Source: Spirochaetota bacterium
Lineage (GTDB): Bacteria > Spirochaetota > UBA4802 > JAGODF01
DNA length: 64,000 nt
Direction: 5' to 3'
Assembly: GCA_029974015.1 (NCBI GenBank)
Contig: JARKUF010000004.1
Coordinates: 62,001 to 126,000 of the forward strand
The position numbers and the translations under genes were made by a program. Every line of letters starts with the position of its first letter. Within the stretch, counting starts at the first letter, position 1. The notes below the pieces were generated by a model. That model worked only from the letters and a program-made list of their open reading frames with translations. It was not told the origin of the DNA and searched no databases. This document shows, in pieces, positions 28,178 to 36,960 of this stretch.

Positions 28178-28252
28178 AAGGGAACTTCTAAAATTTGGGA
28201 TTTGCCGCCCTCCGAAGGCGGGCGGAAAAACCTAATTATTAGAGGTTGCCTT
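28178..28252 (+). repeat. Dispersed palindromic element, copy E, short form with 22-bp inverted ends
   Basis: A 75-bp element. The left end AAGGGAACTTCTAAAATTTGGG (28178-28199) and the right end CCTAATTATTAGAGGTTGCCTT (28231-28252) are inverted repeats matching at 17 of 22 positions, around the hairpin core GCCGCCCTCCGAAGGCGGGC. It lies upstream of the VWA lipoprotein gene. The remaining part of the gap (27992-28177) shows no gene. Confidence 0.8.
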
Positions 28253-28347
28253 AAGGTATATGGCCCTGCCAAAGGGCAGGTATCACGCAATTCGGCAAAT
28301 GAATGGCCGGACGTTTCCCAATTATCCCTCAAAGGAGGATTGTCCCG

Positions 28348-30339
28348 ATGAAGATTTTTATGCGATACTGCATTGCATCCATGGTGGCACTGGTTCTTGG
28401 GTTGGGCCTATCTTGCGGGAGTACCAGCGGCTCCTGGGAGGGTAAGGGCACAATAGCGGAAAAATCCATCAAGGGCTTCGGAGATGATGAGGTTAGGCGG
28501 GAAGGGGACGACAAGGTTATTCGCACAACCGATAAGTCTGCCGATACCGAAGCTGGAAAAAAGACCCCGGAAAAACCAGATTGGAGGGGAAGCAAAGGCA
28601 AGGGCGATCCCTCGAAACAGGATGTGGCGGCAGCGGACATCCCGGCCGTACCGGTGGATAAATTCGGAAAGGACAAATCGAGGGCGGACAGGGCAGGAGG
28701 CGGTATCGCGGAAAGGTCCTCAGGTCCTTCAGGTCTTAAGGCGGGCTTTGCCGATGATAACAGGCAGTACAATTATTTTATCGATTTTATCTCGAAGTAC
28801 GGAGCAAAGGCGCGTCATATTCCCATAGATGTGAGCGAGCGTATCGTGCTCAAAGTGATGGACGGAAAAGGAAAGCCCGTGAACAATGCAGGAGTGAAGA
28901 TGTATGGCGGAGGAAAACTTCTGGCCGAGGGGTTGACGTACAGTGACGGGTCCTTCCTTTTCTTCCCTTCGGAATACGGCAAGTCCATCTCCACCTTCAA
29001 GGCGGTAGTCGAATACAACCAAACTGAAAATGCACTGGAATTGGCGAGGTCGGGGAAGCGCGATGTAGCCATTTCCCTGTCCGGCCCCCGGCATATTCCG
29101 GCACGTGTTTCTTTGGATATTCTGTTTATTCTCGATACCACGGGCAGCATGGGTGAGGAAATTGAACGGCTCAAGCGGACAATTGAGCTAATCTACCTCA
29201 ACCTATCGTCGATTCCCGGAAGGCCCCTGGTGCGGTTTGGCATGGTGCTGTACAAGGACCGCCGCGACGAATACGTAACGCGCATCGTGCCGCTTACGGA
29301 GGACCTCGAAGAATTTCAGGCGGCGCTGAGCGAGGTCGAGGCCGGCGGTGGGGGTGACTATCCCGAAGACCTTCAATCCGCCCTGGAGGATGCGGTCAGG
29401 AGAATTGAATGGAACCCCGGGGGAATACGCCTGTGTTTTATCATCACCGACGCGCCGCCTCATCTCGATTATGGTCAACAGTACACGTACCGGGAGGCCG
29501 TGAAGGAAGCCCGCGAAAGGGGCATCAAAATTTTTTCGGTTGGCACCGGTGGGCTCACTCTCGATGGTGAATTTGTCCTGCGTCAGATATCCCAGTACAC
29601 CGCGGCGAAATATATTTTTCTCACCTATGGGGAGAAGGGGGAATCAGAGGGCGGGCGCGAGGGGAGCGTCAGCCATCACACGGGCGCCAACTTCCAGACC
29701 GACAAGCTTGAGAGCATCATCATCCGATTCGCCCGGGACGAATTGGGCAATGCCTTAGAAGGCCGGCTTCCGGATTGGGATGAACATTTTTCGGCGAAAA
29801 AGGTCGATTATGAAAAAAACGAGGAAACTCTGCGTAAACTTTTCGGCAAGGCTGCCTCTCAGCTTGTAGATTACTCTTCCTTGTCGATTGCTAAAAACAG
29901 CACGGCGAGCCTGATCCCCCTTGAGGCCGCGGAGCCGGACCTGAAAAGGACGGCGGAATATTTTAGTGAACAGCTCTCCTTCTCTTTGATACAGGGGGGG
30001 ACCTTTAAAATGGTGGAGCGGGGAAAAATCCAGGGCATTATGAAGGAACTCGAACTCACCATGACCGGGCTGACGGACCAGGAAAATGCCGCTAAGGTGG
30101 GGAAGCTCCTCGGGGCGCAGCTGCTCATAACCGGAAAACTATATCGAAAGAAAGAAAAGTACGAGCTTTTTCTAAGGCTTCTCAGGGTGGAAACCGCGGA
30201 AGTTCTTTCCGTTACGAAGGCCCGTCTCGATTTCGACCTCGGCCTTGAAGGACAAAGGTCGGTGAAGTCGCCTGAAAAGAAGGTAAAACGTAAGGAAGGG
30301 CAGAAGCCCGGGCGAAAAGCCGGAAAAAAGAGGCGTTGA
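28348..30339 (+). CDS. VWA-domain lipoprotein with C-terminal FlgO/CsgG-like domain
   Basis: A 663-residue lipoprotein whose signal ends VLGLGLSC. A charged, low-complexity linker occupies about 30-135, and a small beta-domain with KVMDGKGKPVNNAGVKMYGG lies near 165-240. The von Willebrand A domain spans about 256-430; its MIDAS begins DTTGSMGEE (Asp263). The last 150 residues resemble FlgO/CsgG-type subunits (GGTFKMVERGKIQGIMKELE, then NAAKVGKLLGAQLLITGKLY), ending in a Lys/Arg-rich tail. ATG at 28348 is supported by AAAGGAGG nine bases upstream. This fusion suggests an envelope scaffold whose assembly depends on a metal-ion adhesion site. I know of no characterised example. Confidence 0.85.
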   Translation: MKIFMRYCIASMVALVLGLGLSCGSTSGSWEGKGTIAEKSIKGFGDDEVRREGDDKVIRTTDKSADTEAGKKTPEKPDWRGSKGKGDPSKQDVAAADIPAVPVDKFGKDKSRADRAGGGIAERSSGPSGLKAGFADDNRQYNYFIDFISKYGAKARHIPIDVSERIVLKVMDGKGKPVNNAGVKMYGGGKLLAEGLTYSDGSFLFFPSEYGKSISTFKAVVEYNQTENALELARSGKRDVAISLSGPRHIPARVSLDILFILDTTGSMGEEIERLKRTIELIYLNLSSIPGRPLVRFGMVLYKDRRDEYVTRIVPLTEDLEEFQAALSEVEAGGGGDYPEDLQSALEDAVRRIEWNPGGIRLCFIITDAPPHLDYGQQYTYREAVKEARERGIKIFSVGTGGLTLDGEFVLRQISQYTAAKYIFLTYGEKGESEGGREGSVSHHTGANFQTDKLESIIIRFARDELGNALEGRLPDWDEHFSAKKVDYEKNEETLRKLFGKAASQLVDYSSLSIAKNSTASLIPLEAAEPDLKRTAEYFSEQLSFSLIQGGTFKMVERGKIQGIMKELELTMTGLTDQENAAKVGKLLGAQLLITGKLYRKKEKYELFLRLLRVETAEVLSVTKARLDFDLGLEGQRSVKSPEKKVKRKEGQKPGRKAGKKRR

Positions 30340-30395
30340 GGAAATCAGCATTAGGAAGAAACATAAAAAGCATTGTTGATGATAAAAAATATGTA

Positions 30396-30426
30396 TTGAC
30401 GTCCCGGTGATGACGGAGTATCTAAT
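30396..30426 (+). promoter_or_regulatory. Candidate promoter of the S41 protease gene
   Basis: TTGACG (30396-30401), 19-base spacer and TCTAAT (30421-30426). Its position downstream of 30407 argues against a start there and supports the GTG at 30482. Confidence 0.45.
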
Positions 30427-30481
30427 TCCGCGCGTCCCGAATGTACCGCTGGAGACCATTCTAAGAACAGGGAGTATAGCC

Positions 30482-32488
30482 GTGCTTATCCAGAACCGCA
30501 AACACAGATTCGCCATCACCGCCGTCACTCTTATCATTCTGGTCTTCGGCTGCAGCAGGAAAGGGAGCAGTCTGAGCAGAGAGAATGTGAACTCATTCGT
30601 GAACGATTTTCTCAAGATACATGTGAAATACAGCAACTTTGATGACAAGCTTTCGGAGCGCACCCTGGAAAACCTCATAAGCCATCTCGATCCCGGGAAA
30701 TATATTTTCTATAAAGTAGACGTGGACCGCTTCATGGTGAACCGGACCCAAATTGACGATTTTGTCGCCCAGGGTGAATATGGGTTCCTCTTCGACATAT
30801 TTGGTACCTACCGGAAACGGTATCATGAAAAAATGGAACTGTTCAACAGGCTTGTTGCCAGAGATTACGATTTCACCAAGGACGAAACGATGCTCCTGGA
30901 CCGGGACAAGATAGAATACGTGAAAAACGTCAATGACGCTGAGGACCGGTGGAGAAAGAACATTAAACTCCAGCTTTTGAACTACATGGCGGCGGTGAAG
31001 GACGTTTCCGAGGCCAGGGAGAAACTCAAGAAGAAGTACAACCTTGCGGTAAAACGTGTCGATGAGATGGACGCCGAGAAGATGTTCGCGATGTTCCTCA
31101 ACGCGTTTTCCATGGCGTTGGATCCGCATTCCAACTATCTTACTCGGGAGGAACACGAAGATTTCATGATCCAGACCAACCTCAAGCTTGAAGGAATCGG
31201 GATCATGCTGAGGTCCGAGGATGGATTTGTACTTGTGGAGCAGATCATCCCCAACGGCGCCGCGGAAAAGCTCCCGGAACAAATGCAGTTGAAGCCCAAC
31301 GACAAAATTATCGCCGTCGCCCAGGGCGATGGCGAGCCCATGGACGTCATAGATATGGACCTCCGGGATGTGGTAAAGAAGATCCGCGGGAAGGAGGGTA
31401 CCGAAGTGCGGCTCACCATTTTGAGGAAGGCCGGTGAGAAAAAGGAGCCTATACGGATGGTGATCCCCATCGTACGCGAAGTCATTAAGCTCGAGGAACA
31501 GGCGGCTAAATCGGAAATCCTCTCTGTGGACCTCGGTGGCAAGGGGCGGAAAATTGGCTATATCAAGCTTCCGTCATTTTATCTCGATTTCGACGCGGCC
31601 CAGCGGTTTGACCCGAATACGAGGAGCTCTTTTCGAGACATGCTGGCGATCCTCCAAAATTTAAAAAAGAGCCAAGTGGAGGGAATAGTAATCGACCTTC
31701 GGGGAAATCCAGGCGGCGCCTTGGACGAAGCAATCAATATTGCCGGACTTTTCATCGACCAGGGTCCCATTCTCCAGATCAAGGGTACCGACCGATGGGG
31801 CAACCGTGACACCATCAAAGTCTTAGACGATAACTACCCTGGCGTTTATTATGCCGGGCCCCTGGTAATATTGGTGGACAAATTCAGCGCAAGCGCATCC
31901 GAGATTCTCGCCGGGGCAATCAAGGACTACAAGAGGGGAATTATCATCGGCCCTTCCAGCACTTTCGGGAAAGGTTCGGTCCAGAGCTACCAGAAGCTCA
32001 TGGAGGGACTCATGGGGGCAATTAAGATAACTACCGGACTCTTTTACCAGCCCGGGGGGACTTCCAACCATCTTAACGGAATCCAGCCGCATGTCATCGT
32101 CCCCGACATGAGCTCCATCTGGGACATCGGTGAGAACAAACTCCGCTATCCGCTTCAATGGGAACGGATTCCGTCCACCCGTTTTAATCCGGAACGGAAG
32201 TATGTGACCGATACCATCCTCTCAACGCTCGTTTCCAGGTCTACGAACCGAGTGAAGGGCGACGCAGGTTTTCGAAAGCTCCAGGAAAAGATCGCCCGGC
32301 TCAAGGCGGCAGTGAACACCAAGGTGATAAGCCTAAAAAAAGAAGCGGAATCTTTGGAGAGCGAAATCAAAGATGTGGAGCAGGACATGAGGAAATCGCG
32401 GAAAAAGAACCTCGTTGACCTGGAAAACGACCTCTTCCTGAAAGAGGCACTTCAGGTGGCGGCCGATTATGTGGGTCTTTTGAAATGA
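30482..32488 (+). CDS. S41-family C-terminal processing protease, lipoprotein
   Basis: A tail-specific (Prc/CtpA-like) serine protease of 668 residues from GTG at 30482, which has AGGGAG seven bases upstream. The signal peptide ends in the lipobox VFGC, placing it in the periplasm on a lipid anchor. An N-terminal helical domain (to about 230) resembles that of long Prc proteins. A PDZ domain follows (EGIGIMLRSEDGFVLVEQII). The protease core has DLRGNPGGALDEAINIAGLF, SASASEILAGAIKDYKRG with the nucleophile serine near 468, and FGKGSVQSYQ with the catalytic lysine near 496. The C-terminal 90 residues form a Lys/Glu-rich coiled coil. Expected role: trimming of envelope proteins. Confidence 0.93.
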   Translation: MLIQNRKHRFAITAVTLIILVFGCSRKGSSLSRENVNSFVNDFLKIHVKYSNFDDKLSERTLENLISHLDPGKYIFYKVDVDRFMVNRTQIDDFVAQGEYGFLFDIFGTYRKRYHEKMELFNRLVARDYDFTKDETMLLDRDKIEYVKNVNDAEDRWRKNIKLQLLNYMAAVKDVSEAREKLKKKYNLAVKRVDEMDAEKMFAMFLNAFSMALDPHSNYLTREEHEDFMIQTNLKLEGIGIMLRSEDGFVLVEQIIPNGAAEKLPEQMQLKPNDKIIAVAQGDGEPMDVIDMDLRDVVKKIRGKEGTEVRLTILRKAGEKKEPIRMVIPIVREVIKLEEQAAKSEILSVDLGGKGRKIGYIKLPSFYLDFDAAQRFDPNTRSSFRDMLAILQNLKKSQVEGIVIDLRGNPGGALDEAINIAGLFIDQGPILQIKGTDRWGNRDTIKVLDDNYPGVYYAGPLVILVDKFSASASEILAGAIKDYKRGIIIGPSSTFGKGSVQSYQKLMEGLMGAIKITTGLFYQPGGTSNHLNGIQPHVIVPDMSSIWDIGENKLRYPLQWERIPSTRFNPERKYVTDTILSTLVSRSTNRVKGDAGFRKLQEKIARLKAAVNTKVISLKKEAESLESEIKDVEQDMRKSRKKNLVDLENDLFLKEALQVAADYVGLLK

Positions 32489-32503
32489 CATCAGGCGCGC
32501 TCT

Positions 32504-32612
32504 AATCATTTTTATTTTCCCGCCTGCCGAAGGCTGGCGGGAAAATAAAAGCCCTGGGTTTGCCGGTGGTCACTATTTATGGGTGTCTGAAATATTTAAT
32601 TTTCAGAGGTCC
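32504..32612 (+). repeat. Dispersed palindromic element, copy F
   Basis: A 13-bp stem TTATTTTCCCGCC (32512-32524) / GGCGGGAAAATAA (32536-32548) around TGCCGAAGGCT, followed by the tail CCTGGGTTTGCCGGTGGTCA, TATTTATGGGTGTC and AATTTTCAGAGGTCC. It lies between the convergent S41 and PlsB genes. Confidence 0.85.
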
Positions 32613-32688
32613 ACATAACGGAGAGGCGCATTATTATTCCAGTGATGACCGGCGTTGGTCATGTTTCGCGTACGATTTGCGAAGCGTA

Positions 32689-35313
32689 TTATCCGATTAC
32701 GAAAAGATATGCGTTTACTTTCCCAAGGATTTCTTCGACCTTCCTCCTGTCCACTATCTCGATGTCGGTCCCTTTCTTCCCGGAGGGGGCCTCTCTTGCG
32801 GCACCTATGTCGGTGAGCATTTTCAGGGCCGTGGAGTAGTTCGGCAGAGACAGGGATTCCATGAGTCGCACGTCGCCGGTATGGTAGAGTCTGATCCCGG
32901 TTTTGCGTATCTCCTGGAGGAGGTCTTTTTTTGATGTTCGGCCTCTGCGTGGCACCGCAATACCATGCAGGACAATCAGATATGATTCGAGGTAATCTCG
33001 GACGATCCCTGCGAAAAACTTTAAAGTCTCCGTGGAATGATCGTTGAGGGCAATGTCCCCTCCCGCGGCGTCGACGATTGATTCGGTCCTCAGGTATTCG
33101 AGCATTTCCTTTTCTCTGTCGACGCTTCCTCCTTCTTCGTAGGAAGCGTATATAAATTCACCGGAGAAAATACGCTTGATACCTTCGTATTCAGCATTTA
33201 GCCCGGAGGCGTCGAGGGCGTTTTGGGCGTTGAGGTATAGGAGGGCCAAAGAAAAGAAAGCCAGCGGGATGATGTAATGGATGATGCTATTTTTATAGAA
33301 AACGATCCGCTGGCGCTGGTCTTCGTTAATGATATAGAAATCCTCCATTACGCTCCCCGTTTCGTCCTTCAGAGGTTCTATTATCCTGTCATCGATGAAG
33401 GAACTGAGGACCGTCTCGATTATTTCCTCAAGGTTTGCTTTCCTCTGGAGAGTATGGGACATTGTAACGTTTATATACGCCAAATATCCATAGAGAAGGC
33501 CCATTTTTTCAATGAGGGCCTTGCGTGAAAACCCATTGGCCGTGTGAAGCAGGATGGTGGCCGATGTTATAGCAAAGGGAGTGACCGTTGTGATCTCGTT
33601 TATTTTCTTTACGATTTTTTCGGAAATGTAGAGCGCCCTCTCCTCCTTAGGTACCCCAAGCTCTTCGATTTCCTTCAAGGTGAAGGGTTTGTTGAAGCTG
33701 ATGTGGACTTTTCCGTATTTCCTTCTTAGAAGTTTTGTGCTTTCAAACATCACCTTCGCGGACTCGGCCTCCTTTTTGCTTCCTTTCATTTCTTTAACAT
33801 AGCTCGTTTCCTCAAGTATCCTGTCGTAATTGATGGAGATGGGGACGAAGACTAGATCCCTGTTGAACCCCTCGTCTATCGCGTCGATGAGGAAGTTAAG
33901 AAAACCGAACTTGGGGTAAGCGAGCTTTCCGGTTCTGGTGCGCCCGCCCTCGATAAAAAACTCAATTGAGTATCCCTCGTTGACAAGTGTCTTGATGTAC
34001 TGGCGGAAAACCTCGGGATACAAATTAAGGCCTTTGAAGGTTCGTCGCATAAAGAATGCGCCGCTGCGGCTGAAGATGAACCCCATGGGGAAAAACGACA
34101 GGTTCACGCCCGCCGCAATATGTGGCGGGACAATCTTGTTCTTGAAGAAAATGTACGACACGATGAGATAGTCCATGTGGCTTTTATGGCATGGCGTGAT
34201 GACCAGGGGCCCTTTCTGGGACGCCTCGCGGATCATTTCCAGGGCCGCGGGGTCGTAGCTCAGGCCGTCGAATATCTTTCTGAAGATGATGTCCAGGGCA
34301 ATCTCAAAAAAACGTATCATGGTAATACTGAAGCTTGAAGCTATTTCCCGGTAGTACTTGTAGGCGCGCTTTCGAAGGCGCCTCTCAGAACGACCCTGTT
34401 CAGCGGCGAGGCGCTTGATTTCATTGAGGACGTTTTTATGATTGAGCACCCTCTCCGCCATTACTTGGCGGGATTTAATGACGGGGCCCAGTACGCTGCG
34501 CTTCTCATGGTGGTACGCTTCCAGGAGCTTGTTACGAAGGACTCCGGCTATGTGGCGCGCATCGTCGGTACCCGCGGCAGCGATTTCTTCCTGCAGGTTG
34601 ATCGGGTCCCCGATGCGGATGAAAGAGGGCGTGACGCTCCTAATAATTGCGAACCACCCCGAGAGAATGCCCCGGTAACCCGTCGCGCTGGCGGATATTC
34701 GGCGATCGGATCTTTCCGGGTTCATGTTCCAGAAAATTATCTGGGGCATGACGTAAACCGGCTCATCAATGCGTTTCTGTATTTCTATTAGATGCACGAG
34801 TGAGTCGTATCCGATTTCCATGTACCGTTTCAGGAAATGTTTCTGGGAAAGAAGAGACACGAGAACGGTGTTTCCATTTTTCAATAGCCTCTCGATGATA
34901 CCCGTATCTATGGAATCCCGGAGCGGGCCCCCTGCGAATATCCTCTCGAAGTACTTAATAAGCCGTCGAAAGAGGTATTTAAGGGGTTGGAACATGAAAG
35001 GATTATAATCCAGGGCCGCGGCGGGTATTGAGAAATTATGGCGTTTCAGAAGGGTGTAGAATATCAGTAATGATAGGTTGGATGTATGGAACGATGCGTA
35101 GATGATGTTCTTTCCAGCGAAGTCACGGAGTGTCTTCAGACCGGCGCTTTCGAACGTCACTTTTCTGAACATGACCTTGACGGTCTTTTCCAGGAGAGGG
35201 TTTATTTTTTCGAATATCGCTCCGTCGAAGAGATAATCCTGCTGGCCGGTATGGTTCTTTTCCATGTTTTTTTCTCTGGTTTTTCCTTGGTGCGTAAGGA
35301 GTTCGGAGATCAC
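32689..35313 (-). CDS. PlsB-type glycerol-3-phosphate acyltransferase
   Basis: An 874-residue protein, close to the length of E. coli PlsB (about 807). The central domain has the acyltransferase signatures TPCHKSHMDYLIVSYIFFK (HX4D), FIFSRSGAFFMRR, EFFIEGGRTRTGKLAYPKFG and VPISINYDRILEE. The N-terminal 280 residues look like a second, inactive acyltransferase-like copy (ASFHTSNLSLLIF has the His but not the Asp). It should make lysophosphatidate at the inner membrane. The GTG at 35313 overlaps the stop of the upstream STAS gene (GTGA), implying coupling; an ATG at 35265 is the alternative. The pairing with a STAS gene is unusual. Confidence 0.9.
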   Translation of the reverse strand: MISELLTHQGKTREKNMEKNHTGQQDYLFDGAIFEKINPLLEKTVKVMFRKVTFESAGLKTLRDFAGKNIIYASFHTSNLSLLIFYTLLKRHNFSIPAAALDYNPFMFQPLKYLFRRLIKYFERIFAGGPLRDSIDTGIIERLLKNGNTVLVSLLSQKHFLKRYMEIGYDSLVHLIEIQKRIDEPVYVMPQIIFWNMNPERSDRRISASATGYRGILSGWFAIIRSVTPSFIRIGDPINLQEEIAAAGTDDARHIAGVLRNKLLEAYHHEKRSVLGPVIKSRQVMAERVLNHKNVLNEIKRLAAEQGRSERRLRKRAYKYYREIASSFSITMIRFFEIALDIIFRKIFDGLSYDPAALEMIREASQKGPLVITPCHKSHMDYLIVSYIFFKNKIVPPHIAAGVNLSFFPMGFIFSRSGAFFMRRTFKGLNLYPEVFRQYIKTLVNEGYSIEFFIEGGRTRTGKLAYPKFGFLNFLIDAIDEGFNRDLVFVPISINYDRILEETSYVKEMKGSKKEAESAKVMFESTKLLRRKYGKVHISFNKPFTLKEIEELGVPKEERALYISEKIVKKINEITTVTPFAITSATILLHTANGFSRKALIEKMGLLYGYLAYINVTMSHTLQRKANLEEIIETVLSSFIDDRIIEPLKDETGSVMEDFYIINEDQRQRIVFYKNSIIHYIIPLAFFSLALLYLNAQNALDASGLNAEYEGIKRIFSGEFIYASYEEGGSVDREKEMLEYLRTESIVDAAGGDIALNDHSTETLKFFAGIVRDYLESYLIVLHGIAVPRRGRTSKKDLLQEIRKTGIRLYHTGDVRLMESLSLPNYSTALKMLTDIGAAREAPSGKKGTDIEIVDRRKVEEILGKVNAYLFVIG

Positions 35314-35624
35314 CCTGCATAGATTCGGAAGAAGTCGTTCAATCCCACTATTTTCAGCAGTTCGCGGATATTTTTCGAAGGATTCATGAGCATTAGTTCT
35401 ATCCCCTCTTCAAAAAGCATGTCCCTCGCTTTTATAAGAATTCCAAGTTCTGAGCTGTTGAAATGTTTTTTAAGGCCTACATCAAAAACAACCAGGTTTT
35501 TTGATGCACTGTTTAGGTCCTGGATGTCGCTGATGAAACCGTTCACATCGAGATCGGAGAGGGCCCCCTTCGCATCGTCAATTTCAACGATGAGAACGCC
35601 ATTGTCATACCTGCTGGTGTAAAC
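35310..35624 (-). CDS. STAS-domain protein coupled to PlsB
   Basis: A 104-residue STAS domain beginning MVYTSRYDNGVLIVEIDDAK. The acceptor region reads HFNSSELGILIKA, with Asn where Asp usually precedes the phosphorylated Ser. ATG at 35624 is chosen, with AGGGTG about nine bases upstream, over an upstream start at 35702 whose extra residues do not fit the fold. The stop overlaps the PlsB start by four bases, so the two are cotranslated. It may act as a switch controlling another protein, but the partner is not visible. Confidence 0.85.
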   Translation of the reverse strand, partial: VYTSRYDNGVLIVEIDDAKGALSDLDVNGFISDIQDLNSASKNLVVFDVGLKKHFNSSELGILIKARDMLFEEGIELMLMNPSKNIRELLKIVGLNDFFRIYAG

Positions 35625-35889
35625 CATGTGTCGCACCCTGTAAAAATACCCGCGATAAAGCGCCCCGGAGGTAACATTTGAAGTTTGCGCTGATATTCGC
35701 ATACTTTATATGGATAAAACAATCATGCAAGTAATTTTTCACTGTCTTACTTGCCGCACGTGCGGGTTTGGCGTGTTCGGGGTTGTTTCCTTTCGGGGGG
35801 AATTTTTCCATATACCTGGAAAAATGTGTTGAAAAAAAAGATTATTATTCAGATATTCTCCTTAATCAACAGGGAAAATCTTGAAATTA

Positions 35890-36033
35890 AAGGGCAGTCA
35901 CAAAAACTGTGTTTTCCCGTCCGCCGAAGGCGGGCGGAAAAACATAAGCCCTGAGCATGCCATTTGTTACAATTTATGGGCACTTTTAAATTTATTTTTT
36001 TAAGGTCCCGCTCAAGTTTTTGTGACTGTCCTT
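35890..36033 (+). repeat. Dispersed palindromic element, copy G, full length with terminal inverted repeats
   Basis: A 144-bp element bounded by AAGGGCAGTCACAAAAACT (35890-35908) and its inverted copy AGTTTTTGTGACTGTCCTT (36015-36033), 18 of 19 positions matching. Inside are the hairpin CCCGTCCGCCGAAGGCGGGCGG, AAAACATAAGCCCTGAGCATGCC, CAATTTATGGGCAC and an A/T block ending AAGGTCC. A separate element-like end, TTAATATTTAGAAGTTGCCTA, follows at 36032-36052. It lies in the gap between the STAS gene and tRNA-Pro. Confidence 0.88.
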
Positions 36034-36097
36034 AATATTTAGAAGTTGCCTATGTCGCATTTCTTTGGTCTTGTAGTGTTGTTGTATTGTTTTTTTA

Positions 36098-36171
36098 CGG
36101 GATGTAGCGCAGCCAGGTAGCGCGCTGCTTTCGGGAAGCAGAAGTCGGGAGTTCGAATCTCCCCATCCCGA
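36098..36171 (+). tRNA. tRNA-Pro (anticodon CGG)
   Basis: 74 bases: acceptor CGGGATG pairing with CATCCCG, discriminator A; D arm GCGC...GCGC; anticodon stem CTGCT/AGCAG around loop TTCGGGA (anticodon CGG, G at 37 as usual for Pro); T arm CGGGAGTTCGAATCTCCC. CCA is not encoded. The RsbW-like gene starts 25 bases downstream. Confidence 0.95.
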
Positions 36172-36196
36172 ATCGGATACGTACAGGTATGTATTA

Positions 36197-36616
36197 ATGG
36201 GAAATGATGTATTGGAAATCCACAACGCATCCTATCCTACGCAACAAGGTTCCAGGAACCAGATTATCGAAGAAATTATCGGGGGGATAAGGAAAAACGG
36301 CATTACTCTTGCACTCTCAAGGGACGAATTTTACCTTGTCATCGATGAAACCCTTACAAATGCGATGGAACACGGCAACGGCTGGGATCCGGCCAAAAAT
36401 GTCCTTGTGAAAGTGATAAGAAGCGAAAATTTTCTCGATGTAATAATACAGGATGAAGGAAAGGGGTTCCAATACGAGGATGCCGGCTCTTCGGAAAAAT
36501 CTATTAAAAATCTGCAACCGAGGGGAAGGGGCATTTATATCATCAGGCAGTTCTGCGTCCCTTCCTGGAATAAAAAAGGAAATGTGATCAATCTTCGCTT
36601 TACTATATCTCGTTGA
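36197..36616 (+). CDS. RsbW-like anti-sigma factor / serine kinase (HATPase_c)
   Basis: A 139-residue single GHKL ATPase domain. The N box is VIDETLTNAMEHGNGWDP (near residue 50), the G1 box DVIIQDEGKGFQYED (near 85) and the G2 region RGRGIYIIRQFC (near 115). This is the layout of RsbW/SpoIIAB kinases, which phosphorylate STAS antagonists and hold a sigma factor or another target. It lies 344 bases upstream of a STAS gene on the same strand, so the two are a plausible kinase-antagonist pair. No sigma factor gene is present in the window. Confidence 0.9.
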   Translation: MGNDVLEIHNASYPTQQGSRNQIIEEIIGGIRKNGITLALSRDEFYLVIDETLTNAMEHGNGWDPAKNVLVKVIRSENFLDVIIQDEGKGFQYEDAGSSEKSIKNLQPRGRGIYIIRQFCVPSWNKKGNVINLRFTISR

Positions 36617-36960
36617 CCAGCCCCGCCACGAGCCACAGAGGGCTTTTCTTGCCTTACCGAATGCATGCAATTTTTTGTTGTGCGCTTGCTTTAAGGGTTC
36701 GAAGCCCGTGGGCCAATTTCTGGGAGGGTATAGGAATTGGGTTTAAAATTTCAGAGTGGGTGAAAGCAACGGGTGTCCCAATATGTCCCGGAAAATTTCT
36801 TAAAAACATTTTCCCGGCCTTCGGACTGTCGACCGACCGTGTGAAAGACCGGCCCAGGCAGTTGTCGGGGAGGTGCTTCCAGAGAAAAAGAAGGTGCGGG
36901 AAGTCGATTTTTCCTTGCAATAATTTTCAATCGAGCAACAAATAATCAAACGGAGTATGT
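36617..36960 (+). other. Gene-poor spacer between the kinase and STAS genes
   Basis: 344 bases without a convincing gene. An open frame on the plus strand (36613-36945) has no ribosome site and an atypical composition. Neither a terminator nor a copy of the dispersed repeat was seen, so read-through from the kinase gene into the STAS-pfkA operon is possible. Confidence 0.4.

Noticed and set aside
28121-28351. A 76-codon open frame before the VWA lipoprotein gene
   Set aside because: It runs through repeat copy E and overlaps the true start in another frame; no ribosome site.
36613-36945. A 110-codon open frame between the RsbW-like and STAS genes
   Set aside because: It overlaps the kinase stop, has no ribosome site, and its translation is rich in Cys, Arg and Pro with no family-like pattern.
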